DNA of 22,040 nt from JALHNI01 sp031367405 (GTDB taxonomy: Bacteria; Acidobacteriota; Terriglobia; Bryobacterales; Bryobacteraceae): contig JANLPT010000125.1 of NCBI GenBank assembly GCA_031367405.1, forward strand, positions 1-22,040, given 5' to 3'. Every line of letters begins with the position of its first letter. Within the stretch, counting starts at the first letter, position 1. The notes under the pieces were generated by a model that did no database searches, was not told the origin of the DNA, and worked only from the letters and a program-made list of their open reading frames with translations. Shown here piece after piece: positions 13,310 through 21,892 of the stretch. Position numbers and translations under genes: made by a program.

Positions 13310-15226
13310 ATGAGTTCCACCGTTAAGACAGCCGTGTTCTGGGTTGTCCTGATTTGCGTCGCGGTCCTTTTGTGGGCCGTCGTCAAGCAAACCAAGACTC
13401 CGAAGGAGCAGGCCCTCACTTTCAGCCAGTTCATTCACGAGGTTGAACAGGATCGCGTCAAGAGCGTCGCCATCACCGGCAATGAACTCCGCGGCACCTA
13501 CAGCAAGGACAACGGCATCATCCGCACCCTGATTCCGGTGAACTACCCGGACGTCTTCAACATTCTTCGTCAATACAAGGTGGATGTCGAGATTAAGGAT
13601 TCGAGCTCGCTCAACTTCGTCTCTGTCCTCATCCAAGCCATTCCGTTCATTCTGCTGCTGGCTTTCTGGATCTTCATGATGCGCCAGATGCAGTCCGGCG
13701 GCAATAAGGCGCTGAGCTTCGGCAAAAGCCGCGCCCGCCTGCACTCCTCGCAGCAGAAGAAAGTCACTTTTAAGGACGTCGCGGGCGTCGACGAAGCCAA
13801 GGAAGAATTGCAGGAGATCATTGAGTTTCTCCGTGAGCCCCAAAAGTTCCAAAAGCTGGGCGGCCGCATTCCGAAGGGCGTGTTGCTCGTCGGTTCGCCG
13901 GGCACCGGTAAGACGCTGCTCGCCCGCGCCATCGCGGGCGAGGCCAGCGTCCCGTTTTTCTCGATCTCCGGTTCGGACTTTGTCGAAATGTTTGTCGGCG
14001 TCGGTGCCAGCCGCGTCCGCGACCTTTTCGAGCAAGGCAAAAAGAACGCCCCCTGCATCGTCTTCATCGACGAAATCGACGCCGTCGGCCGTCATCGCGG
14101 CGCTGGCTTGGGCGGCGGTCACGACGAACGTGAACAGACCCTGAATCAGCTGCTGGTGGAAATGGATGGCTTCGAATCGAACGAAGGAGTCATCCTCGTC
14201 GCGGCCACCAACCGGCCCGACGTCCTTGACCCCGCCTTGCTGCGCCCCGGCCGCTTCGACCGCCGCGTGATCGTCGACCGCCCTGACTTGCGGGGCCGCG
14301 AGCAGATCCTCAAGGTTCACACCAAAAAGACTCCCCTCGGCGACGACGTCGAACTCAGCGTCATTGCCCGCGGCACCCCCGGTTTTGCTGGTGCCGACCT
14401 CGCCAATCTGGTAAATGAGGCCGCCCTGCTGGCGGCGCGCCAGAACCGCAAAGTGATCACCATGGCCGACTTCGAATTGGCCAAAGATAAGGTGATGATG
14501 GGCGTCGAACGCAAGTCTCGCGTCATCAGCGAAGAAGAACGCAAACACACCGCTTACCACGAAGCCGGCCATGCCGTGGTCGCCTCTTTGGTAGCTCACG
14601 CTGACCCGCTGCATAAGGTCTCGATCATCCCGCGCGGGATGGCCTTGGGCGTCACAATGCAGTTGCCCACCCAGGACAAGGTGGATTTCACCAAGCTCCA
14701 AGCCGAAGCCCGGCTGACGGTGTTGATGGGCGGTCGCGTCGCCGACGAAACTTTCATGAGCATGAAGAGCGCCGGCGCTTCGAACGACATTGAACAAGCC
14801 ACCAACCTCGCCCGCCGCATGGTGTGCGAATGGGGCATGAGCGAGATGGGTCCGGTGAGCTACGGCAAGCGCGAAGAACAGATCTTCCTTGGCCGTGAGA
14901 TTGCCCAGCATCGCGACTACTCTGAAACCACCGCCATCAGCATTGACCAACAGGTTCGCAGCCTCATCGAAGATGGCTATACGCGCGCCAAAAAGATCAT
15001 CGACGATCATCGCGATGCCACCGTACTCATCGCCGAAGCCTTACTCGAACGCGAAGTGCTCGACGGCAACGAAGTGCGCATCCTGATTGACGGCGGCACG
15101 CTGCCGGTCTTTAAGCCCGTCACGCCGGTGAATAACTCGAGTGATCAGGGCCAGCAGGTGCAGCAAGTCATCCGGCCGGCCAACAGCATCACGCCGCCCC
15201 CCATGGCCGGTCCGCAGCCCGCGTAA
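13310..15226 (+). CDS. ftsH: ATP-dependent zinc metalloprotease FtsH
   Basis: A 638-residue membrane-bound AAA+ protease of normal length. Two transmembrane helices (about 8-25 and 105-123) flank a periplasmic domain. The AAA module has Walker A GSPGTGKT (195-202), the pore-loop FVEMFVGVGASRVRDLF, Walker B VFIDEID (251-257) and the second region of homology ATNRPDVLDPALLRPGRFDR. The M41 protease has zinc motif HEAGH at 417-421 and third ligand Asp493 in ASNDIEQAT. The C-terminus is Gln/Pro-rich and low complexity. FtsH degrades misfolded membrane proteins and short-lived regulators such as LpxC in enterobacteria, which would tie it to envelope balance. GGGAGAG at 13300-13306 sets the ATG at 13310; an in-frame TTG at 13286 is rejected. 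The HAD gene begins 3 bases after its stop. Confidence 0.98.
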   Translation: MSSTVKTAVFWVVLICVAVLLWAVVKQTKTPKEQALTFSQFIHEVEQDRVKSVAITGNELRGTYSKDNGIIRTLIPVNYPDVFNILRQYKVDVEIKDSSSLNFVSVLIQAIPFILLLAFWIFMMRQMQSGGNKALSFGKSRARLHSSQQKKVTFKDVAGVDEAKEELQEIIEFLREPQKFQKLGGRIPKGVLLVGSPGTGKTLLARAIAGEASVPFFSISGSDFVEMFVGVGASRVRDLFEQGKKNAPCIVFIDEIDAVGRHRGAGLGGGHDEREQTLNQLLVEMDGFESNEGVILVAATNRPDVLDPALLRPGRFDRRVIVDRPDLRGREQILKVHTKKTPLGDDVELSVIARGTPGFAGADLANLVNEAALLAARQNRKVITMADFELAKDKVMMGVERKSRVISEEERKHTAYHEAGHAVVASLVAHADPLHKVSIIPRGMALGVTMQLPTQDKVDFTKLQAEARLTVLMGGRVADETFMSMKSAGASNDIEQATNLARRMVCEWGMSEMGPVSYGKREEQIFLGREIAQHRDYSETTAISIDQQVRSLIEDGYTRAKKIIDDHRDATVLIAEALLEREVLDGNEVRILIDGGTLPVFKPVTPVNNSSDQGQQVQQVIRPANSITPPPMAGPQPA

Positions 15227-15229
15227 TCC

Positions 15230-15862
15230 ATGGTGCGCGCGTACAGCGTCTACCTGTTCGACATCGACGGTACGCTCACCGATTCGGCCCCCGACATCTG
15301 TGGGGCCATCCAAAGCGCGCTGGACTTGCGTGGCATTCACGACGTCTCCGTGCCGCTTCTCCGTAGCTTCATCGGCCGTCACTTGATCGATTGCTTCAGC
15401 CACGTGAACCCTGCATTCACCGCCGCCGATCTCGACGGCTTGGTCCTCGCTTACCGCCGGATCTACGCCTCGCGTCAGCACGAAAGCACGGTACTCTACC
15501 CCGGAGTTTCGAGGACGCTAGCCGCCCTGGGCGGGCGCAAGTCCACCGCGACCACCAAAGGCACGCCGACCGCGCGCATCGTTCTCGAAAAGTTCGGGTT
15601 GCTCCAACATTTTGAGCACGTGCAAGGCACCGACGGCTTTCCGCACAAGCCCTCCCCCGACGTCATTCAGCGTGCTCTGGCCCGCTTGGGCGCTTCCCCG
15701 GCGGATTGCCTGTTCGTCGGTGACGCCACCGCCGACATTGAAGCCGGCCATGCCGCCGGCGTCGACGTCTGCGCGGTCACTTACGGCTACGGCGACCCCA
15801 CCGCCCTCGCCGCGCTCAAACCCCGCCACATCATCTCGTCGATCACCGAATTACTGCCTTAG
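15230..15862 (+). CDS. HAD-family phosphatase, phosphoglycolate phosphatase-like
   Basis: A 210-residue HAD enzyme. Motif I is FDIDGTLTDS with Asp11 nucleophile and Asp13; motif II Thr109 in STATTKGTP; motif III Lys140 in FPHKPSPDVI; and motif IV GDATAD with Asp166/Asp170. The helical cap between motif I and II (about 20-85) is the C1 type of Gph/beta-phosphoglucomutase relatives. Gph removes 2-phosphoglycolate made during DNA repair or oxygenase chemistry, but this branch is promiscuous and PpaX-like or sugar-phosphate substrates are possible. The ATG at 15230 is 3 bases after the ftsH stop, so it depends on the ftsH transcript and probably on translational coupling. Its role with ftsH is unclear. 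Confidence 0.88.
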   Translation: MVRAYSVYLFDIDGTLTDSAPDICGAIQSALDLRGIHDVSVPLLRSFIGRHLIDCFSHVNPAFTAADLDGLVLAYRRIYASRQHESTVLYPGVSRTLAALGGRKSTATTKGTPTARIVLEKFGLLQHFEHVQGTDGFPHKPSPDVIQRALARLGASPADCLFVGDATADIEAGHAAGVDVCAVTYGYGDPTALAALKPRHIISSITELLP

Positions 15863-15881
15863 TTAGCCGGGCCTTCCGTCC

Positions 15882-15910
15882 TTGGCATTGCTGCGCCTAT
15901 CGCGTCAAAT
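15882..15910 (+). promoter_or_regulatory. Weak candidate promoter for the M14 peptidase gene
   Basis: TTGGCA (15882-15887), 17-base spacer, TCAAAT (15905-15910). The -10 matches only four of six, and the site lies in the 60-base gap after the HAD gene. Start of transcription would be about 5 bases before ATG 15923, so the message would be almost leaderless; no Shine-Dalgarno is present. Confidence 0.3.
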
Positions 15911-15922
15911 CATCTACTCTAA

Positions 15923-18649
15923 ATGAATATGCGCGTCTGCTTTGTGCTTCTCTTCGCTGCTCTGGCAGCCTTTCCTCAACCCAAGTTCGAGATGTGGCCC
16001 GGTGCCGTCTACGACCCCGCCGTCCCCACCTTCCAAAAGGTCCTCGCCTTCGCGCCCGGCGAGCGCATCGCCGCCCCTGACGAACTGGTGCGCTATTTCG
16101 AGGCCCTCGCCGCCGCCCAGCCCAACCGCATCAAAGTCTTCGACTATGCCCGTTCCTGGGAGAAGCGACGGCTGATTTACGCCGCCATCGGTTCGGAAGC
16201 GAACATCCGCCGCCTCACCGAAATTCAAACCAGCATGAAGCGTCTCGCCGATCCGCGCAAGACCTCCGCCGCCGAAGCCCAAAAACTGATCGCTGGCTTG
16301 CCGGCCGTCATCATGCTCTCGCATGGCGTCCACGGCAATGAAATCTCCAGCTGCGACGCCGCCATGATGACCGCCTACCACCTGCTCGCCGCGCGCAACG
16401 ACTCCACCGTCGCCGCCATCTTGAAAGACGTCGTCGTCCTGATTGACCCTTCCCAGAATCCCGATGGCCGCAATCGCTTCGTCCAAAATTTCACCATCGC
16501 CGAAGGCCTCGAACCTGACGGTTCCCCCATCTCCGCCGAACGCAACGAGCCTTGGCCCGGCGGCCGCACCAATCACTATTACTTCGACATGAACCGCGAC
16601 TGGTTCGCCCTCACCCAGCCCGAAACCATTGGCCGCATCAAGATGCTGCAGGAGTGGTTCCCGCTGGTCTTCGTCGACTTGCACGAGATGGGCACTGACT
16701 CCAGCTACTTCTTCGCGCCGGGCGCGGCACCCTTCAATCCGCACCTCACCAGAAATCAACTTGAATCGCAAGCCCGCTTTGGCGCAAGCAACGCCAAGTA
16801 CTTCGACAAATTCGGCTTCACTTACTTCACGCGCGAAACCTACGACGAGTTTTATCCCGGCTATGGCGCCAGTTGGCCGTGGTTCTACGGCGGCGTCTCC
16901 ATGACTTACGAAAACGCCTCCGTGCGCGGTCTGAAAGCCATGCGCGGCGACGAAACATTATACGAATACAACGTTTCCGTGCAGAAACACTTCGTCGCCT
17001 CCATCGCCACGTGCGAAACTGCCGCGCGTGACCGCCAGCGCTTGCTGGATGGCTTCTACGCCTATCGCCAAAGCGCCATCGACGAGGGCACTAAAGAGCC
17101 GATCAAGGAGTACATTCTCTCCCGCCGCGGCGACGTTTCATCGGTCGATAAGCTGGCCGCTAACCTCGCCTCCCAGGGCGTCGAAGTGAAACGGTCCACC
17201 GCGCCCTTTACGAACGGCGGCAAGGACTTCCCTGTGGGCAGCTACGTCATCTCCATCGCCCAACCCGCCAAGCGCTTCATCCGCACCTTGCTTGACCCCA
17301 ACACGCCTCTCGAAGACGGCTTCCTGCGCGAACAAGAACGCCGCCGCAAGCGCAAACTGCGTGACCAAATCTACGACGTCACCGGATGGAGCCTGCCCCA
17401 GATGTTCAACATCGAAGCCGTGGTTGCCACCCAGATCTCCACCATCATCTCCACGGGTGCTTTTGAGATGGTAAAGCCAGGCGAACTGCCCGCCGCCAAA
17501 GCGCCCGCCCGCGCCGCAGTCGCCTACGTCATCCCCTGGGGCACCAACGCCGCCGGCCGCTTTCTCACCGGCGCGTTACGCGCGAACCTGCACGTGCTTT
17601 CGAACGACAAGAGTTTCACGCAGGCCGGGCGCAAGTTGCCCAGCGGCACGCTGATCGTCATGGTGAAACAGAATGACTCGAGCGTCCACGATACCGTGGC
17701 CAAGCTTGTCGCGAGCACCGGTGCCGAGGTGATCGCCGCTGACTCCAGTGCGGTCGACGATGGCCCCGACTTTGGCAGCAACAACGTCGTGGCCCTGCGC
17801 CGTCCCGCCGTGGCCATCCTGTGGGATACGCCCACGCAAGCCAGTTCCGCCGGCCACGCCAGGTTCGTGCTCGAGCGCCAGTATGGTTATCCCGTCACGG
17901 CCATCCGCAGCCGTTCTTTCGCCATCGCCGACCTCAGCAAGTTTCAAGTGCTGCTGGTGCCCGACGGCGGTGCCTACGCCGCTGAGTTGGGCGCGGGAGG
18001 CATTGCTCGCCTCAAGGATTGGGTGAGCGCCGGCGGCACCGTCGTCGCGCTCGGAGCCGGTGCCACGGGCTTTCTCGCCGATACCCGCACCGGCTTGCTC
18101 TCGCTCGCCCAGGAGAATCTGGTAAAGCCACCCGGCGTTCCTGAAGCCAAGCCCGCCGTAGCCGCTTCCGCTGGCCCTTCCACCGCTCCGGCTGACTCCC
18201 GCGTGCCGGGCAAGCTGATCGCCAAACAAGAAGAGTTCGATCGCGCCATTCAAGCCGACACCGAGCAGCCTGACGACGTGGCGGGTGTCATCCTGCGCGC
18301 CACCGTCGACCAGGAGCAGTGGATCTCCGCCGGCCTTCCCGCCACCGTCTACGCCGTCGTCAGCGGCCGCGCCATTTACTCGCCCATCAAGCTGGATAAG
18401 GGCATCAACGCCGCCGTCTTTGCCGCGCCCGATCAGCTTCTGGCCAGCGGCTACCTTTGGGAAGAAAACCGCAAGCAGCTCGCTTACAAACCTTTGGTCG
18501 TCTCCGCGCGCTCCGGCCGCGGGGTCGTCGTCGCCTTCACCACCGATCCTAATTACCGCGCCTACGTCGACGGCCTGAACCTTTTCTTACTCAATGCCGT
18601 CTTTCGCGGACCCGCCCACGCCCGCGGCGGTCCGGCGGCTGCCGAATAA
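15923..18649 (+). CDS. Secreted M14-family zinc carboxypeptidase-like protein with amidotransferase-like C-terminal domain
   Basis: A 908-residue protein with a signal peptide (VCFVLLFAALAAFPQP). The N-terminal catalytic domain is M14: zinc ligands His137 and Glu140 in SHGVHGNEIS, and probably His254 in FVDLHEMGTDS. A substrate-binding SQNPDGRNRF (177-186), MNRDWFALTQPE and a possible catalytic Glu330 in SMTYENASVRG support an intact active site. The family cleaves C-terminal amino acids or peptide side chains. After a long middle region, about 630-720 resembles a class I glutamine-amidotransferase-like (ThuA-type) sandwich: VAILWDTP, FQVLLVPDGGAY, LKDWVSAGGTVVALGAGATG. No catalytic Cys of a true amidotransferase is apparent. 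Met3 is an alternative start. Probably an exported scavenging enzyme. Confidence 0.85.
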   Translation: MNMRVCFVLLFAALAAFPQPKFEMWPGAVYDPAVPTFQKVLAFAPGERIAAPDELVRYFEALAAAQPNRIKVFDYARSWEKRRLIYAAIGSEANIRRLTEIQTSMKRLADPRKTSAAEAQKLIAGLPAVIMLSHGVHGNEISSCDAAMMTAYHLLAARNDSTVAAILKDVVVLIDPSQNPDGRNRFVQNFTIAEGLEPDGSPISAERNEPWPGGRTNHYYFDMNRDWFALTQPETIGRIKMLQEWFPLVFVDLHEMGTDSSYFFAPGAAPFNPHLTRNQLESQARFGASNAKYFDKFGFTYFTRETYDEFYPGYGASWPWFYGGVSMTYENASVRGLKAMRGDETLYEYNVSVQKHFVASIATCETAARDRQRLLDGFYAYRQSAIDEGTKEPIKEYILSRRGDVSSVDKLAANLASQGVEVKRSTAPFTNGGKDFPVGSYVISIAQPAKRFIRTLLDPNTPLEDGFLREQERRRKRKLRDQIYDVTGWSLPQMFNIEAVVATQISTIISTGAFEMVKPGELPAAKAPARAAVAYVIPWGTNAAGRFLTGALRANLHVLSNDKSFTQAGRKLPSGTLIVMVKQNDSSVHDTVAKLVASTGAEVIAADSSAVDDGPDFGSNNVVALRRPAVAILWDTPTQASSAGHARFVLERQYGYPVTAIRSRSFAIADLSKFQVLLVPDGGAYAAELGAGGIARLKDWVSAGGTVVALGAGATGFLADTRTGLLSLAQENLVKPPGVPEAKPAVAASAGPSTAPADSRVPGKLIAKQEEFDRAIQADTEQPDDVAGVILRATVDQEQWISAGLPATVYAVVSGRAIYSPIKLDKGINAAVFAAPDQLLASGYLWEENRKQLAYKPLVVSARSGRGVVVAFTTDPNYRAYVDGLNLFLLNAVFRGPAHARGGPAAAE

Positions 18650-18665
18650 AATCGCCCAAAGACGC

Positions 18666-18695
18666 TTGACAAAAGAGGTCCAAAAAGACTGGAAT
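18666..18695 (+). promoter_or_regulatory. Candidate sigma-70-type promoter for the yegP-like gene
   Basis: A perfect -35 hexamer TTGACA (18666-18671), 18-base spacer, and TGGAAT (18690-18695), which has four of six matches to TATAAT. Transcription would start near 18702, giving a leader of about 43 bases before ATG 18745. It separates this gene from the M14 peptidase 96 bases upstream. Confidence 0.5.
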
Positions 18696-18744
18696 ATTAA
18701 ACACCCCCCGAACTTAAACGTTGAGGAAGAGAGAAAGAGGAGTT

Positions 18745-19080
18745 ATGGCCGCGAAATTTGAATTAAAGCTGACCGCCAAGAAGAACTGGATGTTTAATCT
18801 GAAGGCTGGCAATGGCGAGATCATTCTTACCAGTGAGCAGTACGCCGCTCGCGAAGGTGCCGCCAATGGCATCGAAAGCGTACGCCAGAACTCCGCCGAC
18901 GTGGCGAGCTTCGACGTCCGCACCGCTAAGAATGGTGAGCAATACTTCGTGCTCCAGGCGAAGAATAAGGAGATCATCGGCAAGAGCGAAATGTATAAGT
19001 CGCCTTCGTCGGTGAAGCGCGGCATCGCCTCCGTCATGCGCAACGCCCCCACCGCCCGTGTCGTGGAATTGAAAGCTTAG
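18745..19080 (+). CDS. YegP-like DUF1508 protein
   Basis: A 111-residue protein with two tandem DUF1508 repeats. The first is FELKLTAKKNWMFNLKAGNG plus EIILTSEQYAAREGAANGIE; the second is FDVRTAKNGEQYFVLQAKN plus EIIGKSEMYKSPSSVKRGIA, giving the swapped beta-sheet fold known for YegP. The length equals the family's usual 110. Function unknown; YegP-like proteins are small soluble and often highly expressed. The start is ATG 18745 with AAAGAGGAG just ahead (AGGAG ends 2 bases before ATG, somewhat close); an upstream in-frame TTG at 18721 only adds a charged tail. It has its own promoter and a strong terminator, so it is a single-gene unit. Confidence 0.93.
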   Translation: MAAKFELKLTAKKNWMFNLKAGNGEIILTSEQYAAREGAANGIESVRQNSADVASFDVRTAKNGEQYFVLQAKNKEIIGKSEMYKSPSSVKRGIASVMRNAPTARVVELKA

Positions 19081-19096
19081 ATAATTTTAATATCTA

Positions 19097-19130
19097 CCCC
19101 GTGCCCATCTTGCGGCACGGGGTTTATTGT
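19097..19130. terminator. Bidirectional terminator between yegP-like gene and beta-propeller lipoprotein gene
   Basis: CCCCGTGCC (19097-19105), loop CATCTTGC, GGCACGGGG (19114-19122) is a perfect 9-bp stem followed on + by TTTATTGTGTTT. On the minus strand the stem follows the stop of the propeller gene (19124) immediately, with an A/T-rich tail (19096-19081), so it can serve both convergent transcripts. Confidence 0.82.
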
Positions 19131-20122
19131 GTTTGCCCGCGCGGAGTTAGTTCCCCGTAACCAATTTGCCCATTGAGACCTTCCGCCGGCCGCGCGACAT
19201 CGCCCCCGCCGAACCACACGCGGACCTTGCCGCCAATCACGAGCACTGACGCGTCGCAAACCACCTTGGCATTCCAGGCCTGGCCGCCCGTAATTACCGG
19301 CGAAGGCGCTTTCTGCCAGGCAATCCCATCACGCGAGTAAGCCAGCCCCATGCGCCGGTTCTCGGCCTGGTCGCGGCCCGTATACAGCATCCAGTAACCG
19401 TCTTGCCGCCACACGGCGGGTTCGCCCAAGCCGCGTTCATCGAAGCGGCCCATCTCCCCTAACTCCAATACTGGGTTGGCGCGTAACTTAGTCCAGGTGA
19501 CGCCGTCGGATGATCGCGCCACACCCAAGCGTTGGCGTCGCGCACGGTCCTGCCCTAAGTAATAAAGATAGTAAGTGCCATCGACGATCACGACATCCGG
19601 GTCGCCGATACTCACTTCATCCCAAGCGCCCCGCGGACCTAACCCCAGCACCGGCGCCGGCTCTTTCCGCCACGTCCGCCCATCGCCTGACCGCGCCAAG
19701 CCAATCCGCGTCTGCCCCATCGCTCCTGCTTGATACCAATACTTATATTCACCGTTCACCAGGCGCGCGCTGCCGTTCGCCGCGATGTAACTGCCTTCCC
19801 AAGTCTGCGCGTCAGGCGACAGCACCTTGCCTTGTTTGGTCCAAGCCAGGCCATCGGTGGAGGTGGCCAGCCCGGTGTGCCAAGTGCGGCCATCGAAGCC
19901 CGAATAGAAATTGAAAAGCCGGCCATCCCGCCCGGCAATCACTGCTGGATTCAAGGCGTCGACCGCATCCCACCCCGCCGAACGCACGATCACTGGCTTC
20001 GGCTCCGCGCGCCAAGTGTAAGTCCGCTCGCTGCCGCTGTTGCTGAATGGCAGCGCAAAGTCGGCATACCGTCCGCAGCCGCACAATACCAACCATGCGG
20101 CCCCCCATCGTAAATGCCTCAC
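19124..20122 (-). CDS. Lipoprotein with five-bladed beta-propeller (glycoside-hydrolase GH43/GH32-like fold)
   Basis: A 332-residue exported lipoprotein. The signal peptide ends in lipobox-like LCGC, with Cys16 as lipid site. The mature protein has repeated blade motifs of a five-bladed propeller: GRLFNFYSGFDGRTWHTGLA, STDGLAWTKQG, EYKYWYQAGA, RIGLARSGDGRTWRK, GDPDVVIVDGTYYLYYLGQD, LGVARSSDGVTWTK, YWMLYTGRD and AYSRDGIAWQK. These are characteristic of GH43/62/32/68/130-type folds that handle plant or bacterial polysaccharides. Catalytic acids can be guessed (the Asp of GDPDV, several Glu) but not assigned, so enzymatic activity is unproven. The start is GTG 20122, overlapping the sensor-kinase stop by four bases (GTGA), so it is coupled to it. 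It ends at the shared terminator. Confidence 0.82.
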   Translation of the reverse strand: MRHLRWGAAWLVLCGCGRYADFALPFSNSGSERTYTWRAEPKPVIVRSAGWDAVDALNPAVIAGRDGRLFNFYSGFDGRTWHTGLATSTDGLAWTKQGKVLSPDAQTWEGSYIAANGSARLVNGEYKYWYQAGAMGQTRIGLARSGDGRTWRKEPAPVLGLGPRGAWDEVSIGDPDVVIVDGTYYLYYLGQDRARRQRLGVARSSDGVTWTKLRANPVLELGEMGRFDERGLGEPAVWRQDGYWMLYTGRDQAENRRMGLAYSRDGIAWQKAPSPVITGGQAWNAKVVCDASVLVIGGKVRVWFGGGDVARPAEGLNGQIGYGELTPRGQTQ

Positions 20123-21267
20123 GCCGGTACGCGCACCTTGATCCCTGCGCCCCGTTCCGGCTTCGATTCCACAATCAGATCGCCGCCCAAGGTCCGCACC
20201 CGGCGCCGGATGCTCATCGGCCCCAGGCCCAGCGTCTCCAACTCGTCCAGGCTAAACGCGCCCGCAAACGGGAAGCCCGTCCCATCGTCTTCGACAGAAA
20301 TTTCGAGCCAAGGTCCGACGCGCTCCACGGATACATTCACCCGGGAGGCCCGCGAATGTTTCTGAACATTCGTCAACGCTTCCCGCACAATCTGCAGTAA
20401 CTCAATGGAAGACTCGGGCTCCCCTGTCTCCTTGATTTCCGCACAAAGCACCGACGTCGAAATGCCGCTGTCTTTCTTGAACTCGTCTACCAGCCGGCGG
20501 ACGGCGGCCGGAAAGTTACCCTCCATCTGGATGGGGCGCATGCCGCGCAGCCACGTGCGTAAGTCAGTTACTTGCCCCTTCAATAACTCCTGAATATCGT
20601 GTAACTCGCGCGGGGCCGTCTCCGGCTTGCGCTCCATAATTTTATTCAGAAATTCGAGCCGCATTTGCAGGCTGATATAGGATTGCAGGGGCCCATCGTG
20701 AAAATCGTTCGCGATGCGTTGGCGCTCACTCTCGCGGGCGCGCTGCGCTTCGGATTGGAAGAGCTCACTCTCGCGCGACGCGCCCGAGAGCCGCTCCACT
20801 AAGGAGCGCTTTTCCAGCGCCAGCGCGCACGCCAGAATCCCCGCCAGAGCCAGCATTGGCATCAGGCTCTGCGTCTGCAATGGCTTAGTAAATAGAAAGA
20901 AGGCCATCGAGATCACCACCACCAGCCACACTTCGCGCCAACCATGCAGCAGCGCGGCGGCAATCAGCAGATACACGTAAAACAGGGAACTGAACCACAA
21001 GTTTTGGTCGGCGGTGACAACGGCTGAAATGAGAAAGATAAAAGTATCGAGTAACAACGCGGGCCACGGCCGTCCAATCGCTTCGAGGCTTCGCCAGAAA
21101 AGCGCTACGCCGCTATAAACCGCAAAAATTCCCAGTAACACCGTCACCGGGGCGTTCGCCGGCCAACGGGAAATCGCCAGCACAAAGCTCGTTCCCGCCA
21201 GCATCGTCCGCACCGCGCATAGCAGGCGGATCCAACGGTTCGAGAGATAGAAGCCTTCGACTCTCAC
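20119..21267 (-). CDS. NarL-family (HisKA_3) sensor histidine kinase
   Basis: A 382-residue kinase. Residues about 10-150 form a membrane sensor with several transmembrane helices and no large periplasmic domain, so it probably senses the membrane or a lipophilic signal. A coiled-coil linker leads to the HisKA_3 dimerisation domain with His190 in RIANDFHDGPLQSYISLQMR. The ATPase has N-box REALTNVQKHS (295-305), G1 DDGTGF (327-332) and GLGPMSIRRRVRTLGG (347-362). Such kinases phosphorylate a LuxR/NarL-type response regulator, but none is in the window; the partner must be elsewhere or just beyond the edge. The start is GTG 21267, directly after the TAA of the upstream methyltransferase-like gene, and its end overlaps the propeller gene by 4 bases, so the three genes form an operon. 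Confidence 0.93.
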   Translation of the reverse strand: MRVEGFYLSNRWIRLLCAVRTMLAGTSFVLAISRWPANAPVTVLLGIFAVYSGVALFWRSLEAIGRPWPALLLDTFIFLISAVVTADQNLWFSSLFYVYLLIAAALLHGWREVWLVVVISMAFFLFTKPLQTQSLMPMLALAGILACALALEKRSLVERLSGASRESELFQSEAQRARESERQRIANDFHDGPLQSYISLQMRLEFLNKIMERKPETAPRELHDIQELLKGQVTDLRTWLRGMRPIQMEGNFPAAVRRLVDEFKKDSGISTSVLCAEIKETGEPESSIELLQIVREALTNVQKHSRASRVNVSVERVGPWLEISVEDDGTGFPFAGAFSLDELETLGLGPMSIRRRVRTLGGDLIVESKPERGAGIKVRVPA

Positions 21268-21807
21268 TTAGCGCTTGTACAGATACAGAGTGTGGCTGCG
21301 GCCTTCGCCATCGTCTTCGATGTGCATCACCTTATCGGGATTCCAGCCCGAAAACTCAAAGTCATGCGCGACAATCCGCGTACCCGGTTTCAATTGTTTC
21401 TCCAACATCGGCCGGACCTTATCGTTCGAAACCGGCAGCAGGTACACGGTAATCACGTTGGCGGCCGAGTAGTCCTGCGCCATGATGTCGCCCAGAATGA
21501 TGCGCGCTTTCTTCTCGAGGCCCAGCGCCTTGATCCGCTCGCTGCTTTGCCGCTGCAGATCGGCATCAAACTCGATACCCGTCGCATCGGCATCGAACTT
21601 TTTCGCCGCCATAATGACGATGCGGCCATCGCCGGAACCAAGGTCGAACATTTTCTCCCCGGGCTTGGTCCCGACCATCTTCAGCATCTCCTCCACCACC
21701 GTTTCCGGTGTCGGATAGTAAGGTGCCAGCTTCTCGGTCTTTTTCGCGGGTTCCTGCGCGGCCGCCAACAGGCTGGCGAGCAGAAGGCATGCGGTGGTGC
21801 GGATCAT
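21268..21807 (-). CDS. Exported class I SAM-methyltransferase-like protein
   Basis: A 179-residue protein with a clean signal peptide (MIRTTACLLLASLLAAAQ), then a class I methyltransferase core: YYPTPETVVEEMLKM, motif I MFDLGSGDGRIVIMAAKK (53-70), an acidic end of strand 2 in ATGIEFDADL (Glu79), LGDIMAQDYSAANVITVYLL and LKPGTRIVAHDFEFSGWNPD. Motif I is intact, so SAM binding is possible. SAM is not expected outside the cytoplasm, so the signal peptide makes the location or reaction odd. I recall similar exported methyltransferase-like proteins in Acidobacteria. The start at ATG 21807 is preferred over an upstream TTG (21849) because it gives the signal peptide. It leads the operon with the kinase and propeller lipoprotein. 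Confidence 0.8.
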   Translation of the reverse strand: MIRTTACLLLASLLAAAQEPAKKTEKLAPYYPTPETVVEEMLKMVGTKPGEKMFDLGSGDGRIVIMAAKKFDADATGIEFDADLQRQSSERIKALGLEKKARIILGDIMAQDYSAANVITVYLLPVSNDKVRPMLEKQLKPGTRIVAHDFEFSGWNPDKVMHIEDDGEGRSHTLYLYKR

Positions 21808-21892
21808 GCTGCTCAGTTTAACGCGTCCAGCGCCAGCGCGTGAGTGCAACGCTCGGCTGGTGGCGATTTGGCGATGGAGTTAGCCCTAGAGA

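Noticed and set aside
13157..15010. Minus-strand open frame of 617 codons over ftsH
   Set aside because: ftsH on the plus strand is unmistakable with all motifs; the antisense product is low-complexity and unlike any known protein.
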